A DNA stretch of 64,000 nt from Brevundimonas subvibrioides (GTDB lineage: Bacteria; Pseudomonadota; Alphaproteobacteria; Caulobacterales; Caulobacteraceae), in NCBI GenBank assembly GCA_002280475.1, contig NCEB01000016.1, positions 1-64,000 of the forward strand. Direction: 5' to 3'. Each line of letters starts with the position of its first letter. Position 1 is the first letter of the stretch. The notes under the pieces were generated by a model. It was not told where the DNA came from. It did no database searches and saw nothing but the letters and a program-made list of their open reading frames with translations. Both the position numbers and the translations under genes were made by a program. Below, in pieces: positions 52,494 to 60,701 of the stretch.

Positions 52494-53621
52494 TCAACGC
52501 GACGCGCGCGACAGGGTTCCCGGCTTGACCACGGCGTCCACCCGATCCAGATCGCGAGGGTCGATGGGCTGGATCGCCTCGGGCGTGGCGAAGGTCATCC
52601 GCGCGATCGTGCCGCGTGGAGCGGCCGGCACGATCTCGACCTCGCCCCTCAGCTGTTTGGCGAAGGCCCCCATGAGGGTGCGACCGACGCCGGTCTCCAT
52701 GTCGCGATCGCTGGGCCCGGGACCGTCGTCCTCGACCTCCAGCACGCTGGTCTCGCCCAGCACCCTGAACCGCACCTGAAGCGCGCCGCCGCGTCCGGCG
52801 AAGGCGTGCTTCTGGGCGTTGGTCACCGCCTCGACCAGCCACAGGGCCAGGGGAGCCAGCTTGTCGGGATCGACGATCAGACTGTCGGCCTTGATGTCGC
52901 TGGTCACCACCGGCCCGCGCCCGCTGTCGCTGGCCACCAGCTGGCCGACCAGCTCCATCAGGAAGTCGCTGGCGTCGGCATGGCGAATGTCGTCGCTCTG
53001 GTAGAGGGTGCGATAGATCAGGGCGAGGGCCGAGATCCTCTGCCGCGTGTCGCCCAGGGCGACCTTGGCGGGCTCGTCCTTCAAGGCCCGCTGCTGCATC
53101 GACAACAGCGACGAGATGATCTGCAGATTGTTCTTCACCCTGTGATGGATCTCCCGCAACAGGGCGTCCTTCTCCACCAGGCTCTCGTTCAGCGACCGGT
53201 CCCGCGTGGTGATGGCCTCGGCCAGTTCGTCCAGCGTGGCCGCCAGACGCCGCACTTCGGACGGCGCGTGCGAGGCCTGGACCGGGCGGACGGAATAGCG
53301 GCCCCGTGCGTAGAGGGCGGCGATCCGCTCCAGATAGTCCAGCCAGCGCACGACGATGCGCTCGGTCACCCACATCACCGTGCCGAAGGCGACGATCCAG
53401 GCCACGATCGGCGCGAGAAAAACCCCGATCGGATCCAGGTCCGCCCACGACAGCAGGGCCGGAAGGACCAGGATGGGCAGGAGGGCGACGGCCAGGGCGA
53501 CGCCCAGCCGGAACCGAATTCCCTCGAACCGCGCCAGCCCCTGCTCCCGGCCGTGAAACCGCGACATGCCGGGCGCGCCCAGGCGCCGCCGACGCGGTCC
53601 CTGATCTCCGGCGGGGGCCAC
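52494..53621 (-). CDS. phyK: HisKA_2-type sensor histidine kinase, probable PhyK
   Basis: Protein of 375 residues. Two adjacent membrane helices (about residues 39-60 and 66-86) with almost no periplasmic loop are followed by a linker and the HisKA_2 motif [20 protein letters not shown] with the likely phosphoacceptor His159, then an ATPase domain ([39 protein letters not shown]). Position next to ecfG-nepR-phyR matches phyK of Caulobacter, where the kinase phosphorylates PhyR. The Caulobacter protein has a periplasmic sensing domain; this one does not show one. The GTG at 53621 is used; an ATG at 53567 is an alternative. Confidence 0.82.
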   Translation of the reverse strand: MAPAGDQGPRRRRLGAPGMSRFHGREQGLARFEGIRFRLGVALAVALLPILVLPALLSWADLDPIGVFLAPIVAWIVAFGTVMWVTERIVVRWLDYLERIAALYARGRYSVRPVQASHAPSEVRRLAATLDELAEAITTRDRSLNESLVEKDALLREIHHRVKNNLQIISSLLSMQQRALKDEPAKVALGDTRQRISALALIYRTLYQSDDIRHADASDFLMELVGQLVASDSGRGPVVTSDIKADSLIVDPDKLAPLALWLVEAVTNAQKHAFAGRGGALQVRFRVLGETSVLEVEDDGPGPSDRDMETGVGRTLMGAFAKQLRGEVEIVPAAPRGTIARMTFATPEAIQPIDPRDLDRVDAVVKPGTLSRASR

Positions 53622-53625
53622 GCCC

Positions 53626-54225
53626 TCAGCCCTGACGGGCCGCGCTCAGGCGATCCGCATCCGCGAGAATCGAGCGCATGGCGTCGCCGGCCGCGCGCCC
53701 GTCCCGGCTGTAGCCGCCGCGCTCCAGGGTCGCCTGGAGCGCCTTGCGCGCCCGGCTGACGCGGCTCTTCACCGTGCCGACGGCGCACTGGCAGATCTCG
53801 GCGGCTTCCTCGTAGGCGAAGCCTCCCGCGCCGACCAGGATCAGCGCCTCTCGCTGCTCCTCCGGCAGGGTGTTCAGCGCCTGGCGCAACTCATCCAGGG
53901 CCACCGGCGCCTCGGGATCGTCGACGGCGACCAGGGTCCGTTCGGCGGCCTCCTGGTCCAGTTGCGACGAGCGCCAGGAGCGACGCTTCTCGGAGTAGAA
54001 CTGGTTTCTCAGGATCATGAAGGTCCAGGCCTTCATATTGGTGCCCATCTGATAGCTGGCGCGCGCGTCCCAGGCCTTCATCATGGCGTCCTGGGCCAGG
54101 TCGTCGGCGGCGGTCGCGTCGCCCGTCAGGGTCCGCGCGAAGGCGCGCAGGTGGGGGATCAGCTGCACCAGTTCGCGCTTGAAGCCTTCGTCGTCGGCCG
54201 AGGGAGGTTTGGGGGCCGCGCTCAC
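53626..54225 (-). CDS. ecfG: ECF sigma factor EcfG/SigT, general stress response
   Basis: Protein of 199 residues with sigma region 2 ([59 protein letters not shown]) and region 4 ([40 protein letters not shown]). The GTG start overlaps the nepR stop (GTGA), so the sigma factor and its anti-sigma factor are coupled. It directs RNA polymerase to GGAAC-N16/17-CGTT promoters when NepR is sequestered by phosphorylated PhyR. Confidence 0.95.
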   Translation of the reverse strand: MSAAPKPPSADDEGFKRELVQLIPHLRAFARTLTGDATAADDLAQDAMMKAWDARASYQMGTNMKAWTFMILRNQFYSEKRRSWRSSQLDQEAAERTLVAVDDPEAPVALDELRQALNTLPEEQREALILVGAGGFAYEEAAEICQCAVGTVKSRVSRARKALQATLERGGYSRDGRAAGDAMRSILADADRLSAARQG

Positions 54226-54488
54226 GCCTTGCCTCCACCCGATCCGCGTTGATCGGCGCGACGCAGGATTTCCAGGAACTCGTCGGGAACCGGCTCGTTC
54301 ACGACCTCGTCGAACATGTGCCGCAGCTTCACCCCGATGGCCTGCTGTCGCAGACGCGCCTCCTCAAGGCCGGGTTCGCTCGCAGGGGCCGCGGCGGGTT
54401 TGCGCCGGGGGTCGGGGGTGTCGATCATGTTGTGGTGTGCCGCCAGCTCGTTGATCTCATTCACGCGGGATGCGCGCCGGCCTTGCAC
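54222..54488 (-). CDS. nepR: Anti-sigma factor NepR
   Basis: Small protein, up to 88 residues, containing the NepR core QQAIGVKLRHMFDEVVNEPV followed by PDEFLEILR, which binds EcfG and PhyR. The first 20-30 residues are of uncertain reality: possible starts are GTG 54488, GTG 54464 and ATG 54428, the last giving a length typical of the family. It is transcribed from an EcfG-type promoter about 30 bp upstream of the longest start, giving autoregulation. Confidence 0.93.
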   Translation of the reverse strand: MQGRRASRVNEINELAAHHNMIDTPDPRRKPAAAPASEPGLEEARLRQQAIGVKLRHMFDEVVNEPVPDEFLEILRRADQRGSGGGKA

Positions 54489-54514
54489 GGCCGACCTATA
54501 CTTGTGAGGCCGCT

Positions 54515-54539
54515 AACGTCGCCGCCGCGGGCCGGTTCC
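54515..54539 (-). promoter_or_regulatory. EcfG-type promoter of nepR-ecfG
   Basis: On the minus strand GGAAC (54539-54535) and CGTT (54518-54515) are separated by 16 bp. It lies just upstream of nepR and is divergent from the phyR promoter. Confidence 0.85.
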
Positions 54540-54581
54540 GACCCCGAACGCATTTTATGGTCAAGCTGCGATCCGCGACGC

Positions 54582-54606
54582 GGAACCGTGGCGGGGATGC
54601 TACGTT
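54582..54606 (+). promoter_or_regulatory. EcfG-type promoter of phyR
   Basis: GGAAC (54582-54586) and CGTT (54603-54606) are separated by 16 bp, about 60 bp upstream of the phyR ATG. It would make phyR self-induced through EcfG. Confidence 0.85.
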
Positions 54607-54618
54607 AGACACGCGAGA

Positions 54619-54639
54619 CGCGCCTGAAAGACAGGCGCG
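54619..54639 (+). promoter_or_regulatory. Hairpin in the phyR leader
   Basis: CGCGCCTG and CAGGCGCG form a perfect 8-bp stem around AAAGA, inside the predicted 5' leader between the EcfG promoter and the ribosome site (GGGGAC near 54653). It may stabilise the mRNA or affect translation; no function is shown. Confidence 0.55.
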
Positions 54640-54665
54640 CGAACCTACTGTCGGGGACTTCCATA

Positions 54666-55460
54666 ATGAGCCTACTGGCCAGACTCGCGCCGCATCTTCC
54701 CTATGTCCGTCGCTATGCCCGCGCCCTCACGGGCGACCAGGCCACCGGCGACAACTATGTCCGCGTCGCCCTGGAGGCCCTCGCCGCCGGCGAGCGGCAA
54801 CTGCCTCCCGACATGACGCCCCGCGTCGCCCTCTACCACGTCTTTCACACCATCTGGTCGTCGACGGGCGCCCAGCTCGAGGACGCGAGCGGTCTGGAGA
54901 CGCACGGCGACGCCGCCAGCCGCCTGATGCGGATCGCGCCGCGCTCTCGCCAGGCGTTCCTGCTGACCGCGCTCGAGGGCTTCACCCCGTCCGAGGCCGC
55001 CCAGATCCTGTCGTCCGACGCCCATGCGGTCGAGCGGCTGATCGGCGAGGCGCAGGCCGAGATCGACGCCGAACTGGCCACCGACGTGCTGATCATCGAG
55101 GACGAGGCCATCATCTCGGCCGACATCGAGAGCCTGGTGCGCGAGCTGGGCCACACCGTCACCGCCACCGCCACGACCCATGACGAGGCCGTCGATGCCG
55201 TCGCCCGTCACCGCCCGGGTCTGGTCCTGGCCGATATCCAGCTGGCCGACGGCTCGTCTGGCATCGACGCCGTCAAGGATATCCTCAAGCGGTTCGACGT
55301 GCCGGTGATTTTCATCACCGCCTTCCCGGAACGGCTTCTGACCGGAGAGCGACCCGAGCCGACCTTCCTGATCACCAAGCCGTTCCAGCCCGAGACGGTG
55401 AAGGCGGCGATCAGCCAGGCGCTGTTCTTCCACCCGACGCGCCAGAAGGAAGCCGCCTGA
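54666..55460 (+). CDS. phyR: Response regulator PhyR
   Basis: Protein of 264 residues. Residues 1-130 are sigma-factor-like (YVRRYARALTGDQATGDNYV, and AFLLTALEGFTPSEAAQILS) and mimic EcfG to bind NepR. Residues about 140-255 form a receiver domain (VLIIEDEAIISADIESLVRE) with the phosphoacceptor Asp190 in LVLADIQLADGSSGID and the FATGUY-type region VIFITAFPERLL followed by FLITKPF. Phosphorylated PhyR titrates NepR and frees EcfG. It is divergent from nepR-ecfG. Confidence 0.97.
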   Translation: MSLLARLAPHLPYVRRYARALTGDQATGDNYVRVALEALAAGERQLPPDMTPRVALYHVFHTIWSSTGAQLEDASGLETHGDAASRLMRIAPRSRQAFLLTALEGFTPSEAAQILSSDAHAVERLIGEAQAEIDAELATDVLIIEDEAIISADIESLVRELGHTVTATATTHDEAVDAVARHRPGLVLADIQLADGSSGIDAVKDILKRFDVPVIFITAFPERLLTGERPEPTFLITKPFQPETVKAAISQALFFHPTRQKEAA

Positions 55461-55485
55461 CCCCAGGCGCGCGTTAGACAAGCCA

Positions 55486-55522
55486 AAGGCCCCGCCGGTC
55501 GCGCCGGCGGGGCCTTTCTTCA
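55486..55522 (+). terminator. Intrinsic terminator of phyR
   Basis: AAAGGCCCCGCCGG and CCGGCGGGGCCTTT pair almost perfectly around a short loop, followed by CTTC. Its base lies 26 bp after the phyR stop. It can also serve the convergent membrane protein gene. Confidence 0.9.
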
Positions 55523-55536
55523 TCCCGAAGCGGCGG

Positions 55537-55896
55537 TCACTCGGCCGAGGACGGGGCCGCCTGGACCGTGGGGGCGTTGACGTTGGGGGCCTCGCCCGTC
55601 GGCGGAGCCGTGGGTTCGCCGGTCGAGGTCGTCGGCGCGTCCGCGGCGGGCATGCCATCGCCCTGGAAGGCGGCGGAATCGACGCCCTGCTGGCCGGTGT
55701 TCGGATCGCCGGCCGAAAAGCCCGGGCTGAAGAACAGATAGAGAATGAAGAAGCCGAGCGCGGTCAGTCCGATGCCCAGGGCCAGGACGACGCTGATCCT
55801 TCGTCCGCCCCGCCCCTGCTTGGTGAACTGCTCCTCGACCGGCCGACCCTCGTGCACGGCGTCCGCGGCTCGCGAGTGGGGATCATCATGGGTCAT
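55537..55896 (-). CDS. Single-pass membrane protein, probable general stress regulon member
   Basis: Protein of 119 residues starting MTHDDPHSRAADAVHEGRPV with a GGAG site 8 bp upstream. A charged N-terminus, one membrane helix (VVLALGIGLTALGFFILYLF) and a Pro/Thr/Ala-rich periplasmic tail ending APSSAE are visible. No family is recognised. An EcfG-type promoter lies 36-61 bp upstream of the ATG, and the gene lies next to phyR, so it is probably induced in the general stress response. Confidence 0.8.
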   Translation of the reverse strand: MTHDDPHSRAADAVHEGRPVEEQFTKQGRGGRRISVVLALGIGLTALGFFILYLFFSPGFSAGDPNTGQQGVDSAAFQGDGMPAADAPTTSTGEPTAPPTGEAPNVNAPTVQAAPSSAE

Positions 55897-55931
55897 GCGG
55901 TGCGCTCCGGTGCAGGGGATTGAGCGGTCGA

Positions 55932-55957
55932 AACGCATCGGCGAGCGTCACCGTTCC
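55932..55957 (-). promoter_or_regulatory. EcfG-type promoter of the membrane protein gene
   Basis: On the minus strand GGAAC (55957-55953) and CGTT (55935-55932) are separated by 17 bp. The expected start site near 55925 gives a leader of about 30 nt containing the ribosome site. Confidence 0.8.
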
Positions 55958-55993
55958 GCTTCGTCTATCGCGCGAAAAAACTTCCGGCCTCAG

Positions 55994-56018
55994 GGAACGC
56001 GGTCGGGCATCCGCCGTT
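55994..56018 (+). promoter_or_regulatory. EcfG-type promoter of the candidate small RNA
   Basis: GGAAC (55994-55998) and CGTT (56015-56018) are separated by 16 bp on the plus strand. No open reading frame with a ribosome site follows before the terminator at 56111-56139. Confidence 0.8.
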
Positions 56019-56024
56019 ATCGGA

Positions 56025-56139
56025 CTGCGGAGGCGACGACGCCCCCCGACTTGGACCCGCCACAGCAGGTCCCGCCGCCTCCGCGCCTCATTCTCGATGA
56101 TGCCACCTCAAGGCGATCCGCAAGGGTCGCCTTTTTCTT
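56025..56139 (+). ncRNA. Candidate GsrN-like general stress small RNA
   Basis: An EcfG-type promoter and an intrinsic terminator define a transcript of about 115 nt with no coding potential. Near the 5' end, GCGGAGGCG (from about 56027) can pair with CGCCTCCGC, and the enclosed region holds a run of six cytosines (56042-56047) plus a small GGACC/GGTCC hairpin. GsrN of Caulobacter is a small RNA of about 100 nt, transcribed from a SigT promoter, that uses an exposed C-rich loop to bind target mRNAs such as katG. The shared promoter type, size, C-run and terminator support the same identity; sequence homology was not tested. Coordinates of the 5' end are estimated from promoter spacing. Confidence 0.72.
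56111..56139 (+). terminator. Intrinsic terminator of the candidate small RNA
   Basis: GGCGATCC (56112-56119) and GGGTCGCC (56124-56131) form a stem with a GCAA loop, followed by TTTTTCTTG. Confidence 0.88.
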
Positions 56140-56154
56140 GTCTGCTCCGGGCAA

Positions 56155-56186
56155 GCGAAAGGGCCGCCCGGTCGCCCGGACGGCCC
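56155..56186 (-). terminator. Intrinsic terminator of rpmI-rplT
   Basis: GGGCCGCCCGG and CCCGGACGGCCC pair around a short loop; on the minus strand the stem is followed by TTTCGC, 27 bp after the rplT stop. The U tract is short. Confidence 0.75.
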
Positions 56187-56212
56187 TGTTCTCGATCGCC
56201 TTTGATCCCCGA

Positions 56213-56566
56213 TCAGGCGAGCGCGGCGCGCACCTTGTCGGCGATGGCCTTGAAACCGGTCTCGTCGGCGGCGATGGCGGCCATCACCTTGCGGTCCAGC
56301 TCGATCCCGGCCTTCGACAGGCCGTGGATGAACTGCGAGTAGGTGAAGCCCTCCTGGCGGGCGGCGGCGTTGATGCGCTGGATCCACAGGGCGCGGAAGT
56401 TGCGCTTCTTGGTGCGGCGGTCGCGATAGGCATACTGCCCGGCGCGGTCCACGGCGGCCTTGGCCGTGCGGATGGTGTTCTTGCGGCGACCGGAGAAGCC
56501 CTTGGCCTGCTCCAGAACCTTCTTGTGCCGGGCGTGCGAAACGACGCCCCTCTTCACGCGTGCCAT
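56213..56566 (-). CDS. rplT: 50S ribosomal protein L20
   Basis: Protein of 117 residues starting [20 protein letters not shown], with [16 protein letters not shown] and [20 protein letters not shown]; all L20 signatures and the normal length are present. It binds 23S rRNA early in large subunit assembly and in many bacteria represses its own operon. It follows rpmI by 121 bp. Confidence 0.98.
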   Translation of the reverse strand: MARVKRGVVSHARHKKVLEQAKGFSGRRKNTIRTAKAAVDRAGQYAYRDRRTKKRNFRALWIQRINAAARQEGFTYSQFIHGLSKAGIELDRKVMAAIAADETGFKAIADKVRAALA

Positions 56567-56687
56567 TCTGTTTTTCCTTCGGAAGGGTCCCTAACGCGCG
56601 CGACGCGGTCGCTTGCTGCTTGAGGGACGCCTGATTTCAAATTCGATGCGATTGCGGTGGGAAGTCCGGGTCCTGGTGCCGCGCCGA

Positions 56688-56885
56688 TCAGGCGTACGGC
56701 ATGTAGGACTTGATCTTCTTGGCGTCGGCGTCGGCCATCACCGAGGTGCCGCGGTTCTGGCGGATGTATTTGGAGTTGTGGCTGATCAAGCGGTGACGCT
56801 TGCCCGCAACCCCGGCCTTCACCTTGCCGGTCGCAGTGAACTTGAAGCGCTTCTTGGCGCCCGACTTCGTCTTCAGTTTCGGCAT
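56688..56885 (-). CDS. rpmI: 50S ribosomal protein L35
   Basis: Protein of 65 residues starting [20 protein letters not shown], with [19 protein letters not shown], the normal L35 length and pattern. AAGGAATGG precedes the ATG. The leader on the minus strand (about 56905-56940) contains a short hairpin (TCGGGCT paired with AGCCCGA) that could serve autoregulation by L20, which is not shown. infC, the usual upstream partner, is 3.2 kb away. Confidence 0.97.
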   Translation of the reverse strand: MPKLKTKSGAKKRFKFTATGKVKAGVAGKRHRLISHNSKYIRQNRGTSVMADADAKKIKSYMPYA

Positions 56886-57039
56886 TTTCCATTCCTTTTT
56901 GGGCTACCGCCCTTCGGGCTACTTGAGCCCGAAAGGTTGATCGGAAGCTGGTTTCAAGGACCGCCCAGGCATGCCTGTTCGCCCGGCGGTCCGTACGCGA
57001 AGGCGCGGCTTCTAGGCGAAGCGACGCCGAAAGGCAAGC

Positions 57040-58208
57040 TTACTCGGCCGCGATCGGCACCGGGGCCATGCGCGTCGAGGCTCGCCCCGCGTTGAGCGCC
57101 ATGATCGCTGCCGGGATCATCAGAACCGCTCCGACCGCCAGCGGCCAGTCATGCCCCAGGCCCGAGAACATCGCGCCCGCCACGATCGGTCCCACGATCC
57201 GGCCTGACGAGCTCGCCGCCATGTTCAGGCCCAGCATGGCTCCCTGCCGGTCCGGCGGGCTGGCACGGGAGATCATGGCCGAGATGTTGGGCATGGTCAT
57301 CGCCATGCCGAAGCCTCCGACGATCATCGCAACCGTCACGAACCACGCCCCCGGCGAGAACATCTGGCCCAGCAGGCCCAGCCCGAACATCAGGCAGCCC
57401 CCGGCCAGAACCCGGCTCTCGCCGAACCTCCGCGCCAGCCGGCCGGTGACCGCCGTCTGGGACAGCACCGAGACGATCCCCACGGCCATGAAGGCGAAGG
57501 CCACCTCGCGCGCGCCCCAGTCGTAGCGGGCCCCGGTCCACAGGCCGAAAGTCGATTCCATGCCCGAGAACCCGGCCATGAAGACCGCTCCGGCGGGGTC
57601 GCGGATCGCTGCAGGCTCTCCTTCAGAAAGAAGACGACGCCCAGGGCCGCCAGTACCGCCAGTCCGCAGGCCGCGAAGATCGGCAATTGATAGCCCAGCC
57701 GCCCCATGTCCTCCTGCACGAGGATGCCGGACAGGCCGGGCCCGGCGATGAAGCCCGCCCCGAACGCCGCCCCGATCAGCCCCATCCGCCCCGCGCGCTT
57801 TTCCGGCGGGGTGACGTCGGCGACATAGCCCTGGACCGTCGAGACGTTTCCCGCACCCAGGCCTGTGAACAGCCGAACCGCGATGGCCAGCCAGATGTTG
57901 GGCACGAAGGCCAGCATCAGATAACCGACGGCGTTGGCGCAGACGGTGATCAGCAGAACCGGCTTTCTGCCGATCCGGTCCGACAGCCGCCCCCAGAAGG
58001 GCTCGGCGAAGAACTGCCCCACCGAATAGGCCGAGAACATCAGCGCGACCTGCCAGGCCTCGGCGTTCAGGCTGTCGCCGAAGAAGGGCAGCAGCGGCAC
58101 CACCAGGCCGAACCCCACCAGGTTGATGAAGACGATGGCGAACAGCACCGCCAGCGCCCGCCGGTCACGACGATCGGGCGGGGCGGGAACGGTCAGGCTG
58201 TCAGGCAT
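57040..58208 (-). pseudogene. TetA-like MFS transporter, broken by deletion/frameshift
   Basis: The first frame (58208 to about 57610) encodes helices 1-6 of a DHA1-type drug exporter (FAIVFINLVGFGLVVPLLPF and GRLSDRIGRKPVLLITVCAN, the loop 2-3 motif) and ends in FFLKESL. The second frame continues with AVFMAGFSGMESTFGLWTGA and helices 7-12 to 57040. The linker between helices 6 and 7 is shorter than usual and the frame shifts at about 57605-57615, so a deletion not divisible by three is likely. Without correction the protein is split. Alternatively the assembly is wrong at this point. Confidence 0.8.
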
Positions 58209-58374
58209 GCCGCCTTCTAGCCGAGCGCGGCGGCCCATGCGAGAGCCCCGGCGTCGCGCCCCATTACTGCTCCGCTTACGGACATATCGCGATGAAATCG
58301 CTGCAAAAGTTTCAAGAACGGCAAAGCCCGCATTAAGGCACCGGGCCTATGTCTGTCGACCGACAGGAGGCCCG

Positions 58375-59976
58375 ATGGCTCGGATCGGCGATTTCATTGA
58401 CGCGGTGGAACCGGTGTCGCCCGACACCCTGGGGGCGGTCGTGTTCGACCGCTTCCAGGCCGAGCCCAACACCCTGGCCATCGCCGTGATCGACGCCGAC
58501 CGGCGTCCCCTCGGCCTGATCGAACGCAACGCCTTCATCCTGAAGATGGCCGCCGAGTTCGGCCGGGCGCTGTACGCCCGCAGGCCCGCGTCGGTGCTGA
58601 TGGACGCCCACCCCCCGACGGCCGAGGCGTCCGCCTCGGCCGAGACCTTCTTCGCCAATGTCGACGCCGCCGAGCTGAACATGCTGCTGCGGGGCTTCAT
58701 CGTCGTCGAGAACGGCCGCTACCTCGGCGTCGGGGCGGGCGTTCAGATCCTCCAGGCCGGCTCGGCCCTCTACCGCGCCCGCGCCGAGGAGATGACCGCC
58801 CTGGCCCGAAACCTGGCCGAGGCCGAGGCCGAGGCCCGTGCCTCCAGCCGCGCCAAGTCCGAGTTCCTCGCGGTCATGAGCCATGAGATCCGCACGCCGC
58901 TGAACGGCGTGCTGGGGGTCGCCGGCCTGCTCGACAGAAAGCTTCAGCAGCAGGAACTGCGCCCCTACGTCCAGACCATCCTCGATTCGGGTCAGAGCCT
59001 GCTGCGGCTGCTGACCGACGCCCTCGACATGTCGCGCGCCTCGGCCGGCATTCTGACGCTGGAACCGGCGCCGCTGCACGTCGACGCCCTGGCCGCCGAC
59101 CTCGACGCCCTGTGGCGCCCACGCGCCGAGGAGAAGGGGCTGGCGCTGACCGTCGTCTGCGACACGACCGGGCACGACTGGGTCATGGGCGACGCCATGC
59201 GGGTCAAGCAACTGCTCAATAATCTGATCGGCAACGCGCTGAAGTTCACCGTCGCCGGCTCGGTGGCCGTCGCCCTGTCCACGCGATGGGAGGACGGCGC
59301 GGTGCGGCTGGACGCTGTCGTCGACGACAGCGGCCCCGGCATTCCGGACACGGCCGCCGCGACCATCTTCGAGCCGTTCAACACGGGCGAGGCAGGACGA
59401 GAGGGCGCCGGCGCGGGTCTGGGCCTGGCCATCTGCCGTCAGATCATCGAACGGATGGGCGGAACCATCGGCCTGTCCCGGTCGCCCCAGGGCGGAGCGC
59501 GGTTCCAGTTCACCCTGCACCTGCCCTGCTGCGGACCCGAGATGCGGACCGGGCGCGACGCCATGGCCAAGCCGACGCCGCACGAGACGCTGCATGTGCT
59601 GGTCGCCGACGACAATCCGACCAACCGCTTCGTCGCCACGCGCCTGCTGGAGATGTTCGGTTGCACCCACGAGACCGTCGCCGACGGGGCCCAGGCGGTC
59701 GACGCCGCACGGTCGCGCCCGTTCGACCTGATCCTGATGGACATCAAGATGCCGGTGATGGACGGGGTCGCCGCGACGCGCGCCATCCGCGCCCTGCCGG
59801 GTCCCGCCGGTCGGGTGCCGATCCTCGCCCTGACCGCCAACGCCGACCCGCGCGACGAGGCGGACTACGTCGCCGCCGGCATGAACGGCGTGGCCTCCAA
59901 GCCGATCCAGCCGGACGCGCTTCTGAACGCGATCCGGCGGGCGCTGGGCTCGGGGGTCATGGAAGAAGCAGCGTAG
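58375..59976 (+). CDS. Hybrid histidine kinase with receiver domain
   Basis: Protein of 533 residues with a perfect ACAGGAGG ribosome site. Residues 1-150 form an N-terminal sensory region without membrane helix (GLIERNAFILKMAAEFGRAL, then FIVVENGRYLGVGAG), resembling CBS/EAL-type N-terminal input domains in part. HisKA follows with FLAVMSHEIRTPLNGVLGVA (phosphoacceptor His170), an HATPase domain (LLNNLIGNALKFTV, DDSGPGIP, GAGLGLAICRQIIERMGG) and a receiver with VLVADDNPTN and Asp456 in LILMDIKMPVMDG. A cytoplasmic phosphorelay kinase; the signal and partner are unknown. Confidence 0.9.
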   Translation: MARIGDFIDAVEPVSPDTLGAVVFDRFQAEPNTLAIAVIDADRRPLGLIERNAFILKMAAEFGRALYARRPASVLMDAHPPTAEASASAETFFANVDAAELNMLLRGFIVVENGRYLGVGAGVQILQAGSALYRARAEEMTALARNLAEAEAEARASSRAKSEFLAVMSHEIRTPLNGVLGVAGLLDRKLQQQELRPYVQTILDSGQSLLRLLTDALDMSRASAGILTLEPAPLHVDALAADLDALWRPRAEEKGLALTVVCDTTGHDWVMGDAMRVKQLLNNLIGNALKFTVAGSVAVALSTRWEDGAVRLDAVVDDSGPGIPDTAAATIFEPFNTGEAGREGAGAGLGLAICRQIIERMGGTIGLSRSPQGGARFQFTLHLPCCGPEMRTGRDAMAKPTPHETLHVLVADDNPTNRFVATRLLEMFGCTHETVADGAQAVDAARSRPFDLILMDIKMPVMDGVAATRAIRALPGPAGRVPILALTANADPRDEADYVAAGMNGVASKPIQPDALLNAIRRALGSGVMEEAA

Positions 59977-60038
59977 CAACCAGCGTCAAATGCAACGGTT
60001 AAAGCGCGGGCTGTGATGCGGTCCAACCGCAATCACCC

Positions 60039-60073
60039 TACTGCCTGCTGCCTACTGCCTAAGCCCTACTTCG
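60039..60073. repeat. Heptamer tandem repeat at the infC 3' end
   Basis: TACTGCC, TGCTGCC, TACTGCC, TAAGCCC and TACTTCG follow one another from 60039, an array of 7-bp units that decays toward the right. It lies between the kinase and infC and overlaps the infC stop. Confidence 0.6.
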
Positions 60074-60599
60074 GCGCCAGGATCATGATCATCTGGCGGC
60101 CCTCCATGCGGGGGGAGTATTCCACCTTGGCGATCTCGTCGAAATCGGCCTGGACCTTGTTCAACAGCTTCATGCCCAGTTCCGGGTGGGCCATCTCGCG
60201 GCCGCGGAAGCGCAGCGTCACCTTGACCTTGTCGCCCTCGTCAAAGAAGCGGTGCATGGCCTTGGCCTTCACCTCATAGTCGTGGACGTCGATGTTGGGG
60301 CGCAGCTTGATTTCCTTGAGCTCGACGACCTTCTGGCGCTTGCGCGCCTCGGCCTTCTTCTTCTGCTCCTGGAAGCGGAACTTGCCGTAGTCGAGGATCT
60401 TGGCCACCGGCGGCTCGGACGTCGACACGATCTGAACCAGGTCCAGCCCCGCCTCCTCGGCGGCCTCCAGCGCGGCGGAGGTCGGCATCACACCCTGCTT
60501 TTCCCCGTGCTGGTCGATCAGCAGGACGCGGGGGGCGCGGATGTCTTGGTTCATGGGCGGCCCGTCTTTGGTGGGCGGCTGGTTCATCGGACGGCGAAT
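60066..60599 (-). CDS. infC: Translation initiation factor IF-3, probable AUU start
   Basis: Protein of 177 residues. [40 protein letters not shown] and [18 protein letters not shown] are the IF-3 N- and C-terminal domain signatures. An ATG at 60587 has no ribosome site. In frame just upstream, ATT at 60599 gives the [10 protein letters not shown]-terminus seen in alphaproteobacterial IF-3 and has AAGGAA nine bases before it. AUU starts are a well-known feature of infC that lets IF-3 repress its own translation. The ATT start is therefore preferred. Confidence 0.94.
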   Translation of the reverse strand: MRRPMNQPPTKDGPPMNQDIRAPRVLLIDQHGEKQGVMPTSAALEAAEEAGLDLVQIVSTSEPPVAKILDYGKFRFQEQKKKAEARKRQKVVELKEIKLRPNIDVHDYEVKAKAMHRFFDEGDKVKVTLRFRGREMAHPELGMKLLNKVQADFDEIAKVEYSPRMEGRQMIMILAPK

Positions 60600-60701
60600 G
60601 GGCGTCGGTTCCTTATGGTTTCACGGTTTCCAACGAGAAGCGCGCGGCAAGCGGCCGCGTTCCCCGTGGGTTCCCCTATATGACCGCGAAACGCCCGCGC
60701 T

